Assembly (NCBI GenBank): GCA_018394295.1
Contig: CP074573.1
Location: 930,001-994,000, forward strand
Source of the DNA: Mycoplasmatota bacterium
GTDB lineage: Bacteria > Bacillota_I > Bacilli_A > Haloplasmatales > Haloplasmataceae
Direction of reading: 5' to 3'
Length of the DNA: 64,000 nucleotides
Of this stretch, positions 61,432 through 64,000 are shown piece by piece. How positions within the stretch are numbered: position 1 is the first letter of the stretch; the number at the start of each line of letters is the position of its first letter. Below the pieces are notes generated by a model. The model saw only the letters and a program-made list of their open reading frames with translations, did no database searches and had not been told where the DNA came from. The position numbers and the translations under genes were made by a program.

Positions 61432-63834
61432 ATGTTATTATCATTAAAATGGTTAAAAAATTATGTTGACATAAGTGATATAAGCCCAGAAGAACTAGCT
61501 GAAAAAATAACTCTATCTGGGATTGAAGTTGAAAAAGTATATACATTATCTAGCGCAACAAATTGTGTTGTAGGTGAAGTTTTAGAAAAAATTAAACATC
61601 CTCAAGCTGATAAATTAAGTGTTTGTAGTGTTAATTTAGGCGATCAAGTGACGCAAATTGTGTGTGGTGCACCAAATGTTGATAAAGGTCAAAAAGTAAT
61701 TGTTTCTAAAGTTGGGGCAACACTTCCTAATGGAATGAAAATAAAAAAAGCAAAATTACGTGGTGTTGAGTCAAATGGAATGATTTGCTCATTAAAAGAA
61801 TTAGGAATTGAAAATAAACTTGTTCCTCAAGAATATCAAAATGGGATTATGGTTTTAGATGATGCTGCTGTTGTTGGAATAGATGCGATTAATTACTTAG
61901 GATTTGATGATACAATATTAGAATTAGGTTTAACACCTAATCGTTCAGACTGTTTATCTATGTTAGGGATTGCCTATGAAGTCGCAGCAATTTTAGATAA
62001 AGAAATTAAAAAACCGGTTGGTGAAAAAGTTCCATTCTCTAAAGATCCTCATTTTAAAGTAAAAATTGATTCACAAGACTGTTCATTGTATTATGCGAAA
62101 AAAATAAAAAATATTCAGATAAAAAAATCACCTAAATGGTTACAATCTTCTTTAATCGCTTGTGGAGTTAGACCAATAAATAATGTGGTTGATGTGACAA
62201 ATTATGTGATGTTAGAATTAGGACAACCATTACATGCTTTTGATTTTAAGAAACTAAATAGTAATGAAATATTGGTTAGAAATGCGAAAAATAATGAATC
62301 AATTACAACCTTAGATGATATCAAGAGAGAATTAATGACAAGTGACTTAGTAATTACTGATGGAAAAAGACCAATAGCTCTTGGTGGAGTGATGGGTGGT
62401 CAAAACACTGAAATTGATAATGATACAACTGATATTTTATTGGAAAGTGCTGTCTTCAAGCCTTTAACAATAAGAAAGACATACACTCGATTAGGATTAC
62501 GTAGTGAAGCAAGTATAAGATATGAAAAACAAGTTGATCCTAATAGAACACTTTACGCATTAAATAGAGCATGTCAGTTAATTGTTGAAATCGCTAATGG
62601 TAAAATTGATGATAAATTATCTGTAGCATCAAATTTAGTTGAAAATGAAAGATTAATTAAAATTACTTTAGATAAAATAAATCGTGTATTAGGAATTGAT
62701 TTATCAAAAAATGATGTAGTAGATGTATTAAGACGTGTAAAATTTGATTTTGTTGTTTTAGATGGTTCATTTGTTGTAACAGTTCCAACTAGAAGACCAG
62801 ATATAAGTATCCGAGAAGATTTAATTGAAGAAATTATTCGAATTCATGGATATCATCATCTGAATAAAACATTACCTAAAACTGACACATTTGGAGCTTT
62901 AACAGATAATCAAACTATGAAAAGAATGATCAAACATACATTATTAGCGAGTGGCTTAAATGAGGTCATGACCTACTCTTTAACTAATGAAAAATATATC
63001 TCTTGTTTTAATTATTTAAGTAAGAATATTCAACCAATTAAATTAGCAATGCCAATGAGTGAAGAACGTTCTATGATGAGAACAGGGTTAATTCATAGTT
63101 TAGTAGAAGTTATTAGTTATAATCATGCAAGAAATATTGATGATATGTTAATATTTGAGTTAGGGAAGAAATATGATTATAATCAAGAAAAACCACAAGA
63201 AACTTATTTATTAAGTGGTGCTTGTACTGGTGTTGTATCAGAAACAAAATGGCAAAAACAAAAAGAAATCGTTGACTTTTTCTATGTGAAAGGAATTTTG
63301 GAAAAAGTATTCGACAAATTAAATATTTTAAATAATATTTCATTTATACAAGAAACTAATCCAGGAAAAGAATTCCATCCAATGCGATCAGCTAGTATTT
63401 TATTAAAAAATGATGTGATTGGAATTATTGGGCAAATTCATCCAAATACACAAAAGGATTACGATATTAATGAAACTTATGTATTTGAGATTAATTTAGA
63501 GCCAATATTTGAAACAAAAACAGAAGAGGTTAAGTTTTCTTCTATATCTAAATACCCTACAGTAACACGTGATATCGCAATTGTGGTTAATGAAGAGATA
63601 AATGTTCAAGTATTACTAGATGCAATTCGAAGTAAAGGTAAAAGTATTTTGAAATCAGTTGAAGTATTTGATGTTTATCAAGGTGAACATGTAGAGGAAG
63701 ATAAAAAATCTGTGGCTTTCTCGTTATTATTTGAGAATGTTGAAAAAACATTAACTGATGAAGAAGTAAATGCGGCTTATAATAGAATTGTTAAACATTT
63801 AGAAGGTAGTTTTGAGGCGATTTTGCGCAAATAA
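61432..63834 (+). CDS. pheT: Phenylalanyl-tRNA synthetase beta subunit
   Basis: 800 residues, complete. Domains in order: N-terminal MLLSLKWLKNYVDISD, the tRNA-binding EMAP-like domain (VGEVLEKIKHPQADKLSVC), the B3/B4 editing domain (GVRPINNVVDVTNYVMLELGQPLHAFD, with key text NVVDVTNYV), the B5 DNA-binding-like domain, the inactive class II core and the C-terminal ferredoxin-like anticodon domain (FSSISKYPTVTRDIAIVV). AAGGAGG precedes the ATG, 13 nt after pheS. Confidence 0.97.
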   Translation: MLLSLKWLKNYVDISDISPEELAEKITLSGIEVEKVYTLSSATNCVVGEVLEKIKHPQADKLSVCSVNLGDQVTQIVCGAPNVDKGQKVIVSKVGATLPNGMKIKKAKLRGVESNGMICSLKELGIENKLVPQEYQNGIMVLDDAAVVGIDAINYLGFDDTILELGLTPNRSDCLSMLGIAYEVAAILDKEIKKPVGEKVPFSKDPHFKVKIDSQDCSLYYAKKIKNIQIKKSPKWLQSSLIACGVRPINNVVDVTNYVMLELGQPLHAFDFKKLNSNEILVRNAKNNESITTLDDIKRELMTSDLVITDGKRPIALGGVMGGQNTEIDNDTTDILLESAVFKPLTIRKTYTRLGLRSEASIRYEKQVDPNRTLYALNRACQLIVEIANGKIDDKLSVASNLVENERLIKITLDKINRVLGIDLSKNDVVDVLRRVKFDFVVLDGSFVVTVPTRRPDISIREDLIEEIIRIHGYHHLNKTLPKTDTFGALTDNQTMKRMIKHTLLASGLNEVMTYSLTNEKYISCFNYLSKNIQPIKLAMPMSEERSMMRTGLIHSLVEVISYNHARNIDDMLIFELGKKYDYNQEKPQETYLLSGACTGVVSETKWQKQKEIVDFFYVKGILEKVFDKLNILNNISFIQETNPGKEFHPMRSASILLKNDVIGIIGQIHPNTQKDYDINETYVFEINLEPIFETKTEEVKFSSISKYPTVTRDIAIVVNEEINVQVLLDAIRSKGKSILKSVEVFDVYQGEHVEEDKKSVAFSLLFENVEKTLTDEEVNAAYNRIVKHLEGSFEAILRK

Positions 63835-63851
63835 ATTAATTTTTATGATAA

Positions 63852-63877
63852 AAGTTCACAAATTGTGAACTTTTTTT
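63852..63877 (+). terminator. pheST terminator
   Basis: GTTCACAA and TTGTGAAC followed by seven T. Confidence 0.92.
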
Positions 63878-64000
63878 ACTTTAAATGCTTAATTTTTTAG
63901 ACAAAATGTAGACTATGTATATCATTTTTATACTTAAATATAATTTGTTAAATAATTATTATTTGCGCAAATGAAAAGATTTATAGTTATAGCTATATAT
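63878..64000. other. AT-rich end of the window
   Basis: No gene is seen. The only structure is a short palindrome TTTGCGCAAA near 63963; the sequence is probably the upstream region of a gene beyond the edge. Confidence 0.4.

Noticed and set aside
1-64000. Alternative genetic code (TGA as Trp), suggested by AT richness
   Set aside because: pyrH, the serine hydrolase before metK, the AI-2E gene and others end in TGA, and Trp is encoded by TGG throughout the conserved genes.
1-64000. CRISPR arrays, tRNA or rRNA genes
   Set aside because: No regularly spaced repeats and no tRNA or rRNA signature were seen on either strand; a tRNAscan-SE run would be decisive for the tRNAs.

Overview
The window comes from a very AT-rich, low-G+C Gram-positive (Bacillota) chromosome. 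It uses the standard bacterial code: several genes, including pyrH and the serine hydrolase before metK, end in TGA, so this is not a TGA=Trp mollicute. Gene starts follow strong Shine-Dalgarno sites (AGGAGG or the weaker GGTGAT). Endospore genes are present: the acid-soluble spore protein sspI, a CotD-like coat protein, the ylbD coat-protein homologue and four tandem YjcZ-like genes. Together these suggest a spore-forming Bacilli/Erysipelotrichia-type lineage such as the Turicibacter/Haloplasma group. That placement is inference.

Layout. 1-440: start of a BCCT-type transporter gene (minus strand) behind a leader with an intrinsic terminator. 690-1169: DUF1659/DUF2922 pair. 1.4-16.2 kb: housekeeping block trmFO-xerC-dut-rpsB-tsf-pyrH-frr-uppS-cdsA-dxr-rseP-proS (tRNA methylation, chromosome dimer resolution, translation, isoprenoid and phospholipid synthesis, intramembrane proteolysis). 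It is interrupted after frr by a dead ISL3-type element and a pair of paralogous membrane genes, and it ends in a group II intron with a broken reverse transcriptase. 18.1-25.4 kb: large FtsX-type permease, lipoprotein, degenerate HD-GYP membrane protein, serine hydrolase. 25.4-32.2 kb: SAM riboswitch-metK, RNase J, HAD phosphatase, TPR protein, histidine phosphatase, peptide deformylase. 32.2-37.1 kb: accessory region with four YjcZ-like genes, an IS1182-type element, and a methyltransferase/nucleotidyltransferase cargo between two copies of a direct repeat. 37.1-48.5 kb: ylbDEFG, then the rpsP-khpA-rimM-trmD-rplS-lepB-rbgA-rnhB-dprA-topA block. 48.5-60.1 kb: mostly envelope and accessory genes, including a nuclease-DinG helicase fusion, a giant two-module DUF445 protein, an M42 peptidase, a GDPD enzyme, sspI, a metallopeptidase and cotD. 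60.1-63.8 kb: T-box-controlled pheS-pheT.

The two housekeeping blocks are contiguous in Bacillus (topA directly before trmFO). Here they are separated and their order is swapped, so the locus has been rearranged. The accessory region at 32-37 kb is the most unusual part. A spore-gene leader and the ylbD start are duplicated around two foreign-looking genes. One substitution in the duplicated copy changes a mother-cell-type -10 box towards a vegetative one just upstream of the nucleotidyltransferase. No tRNA, rRNA or CRISPR array was recognised.
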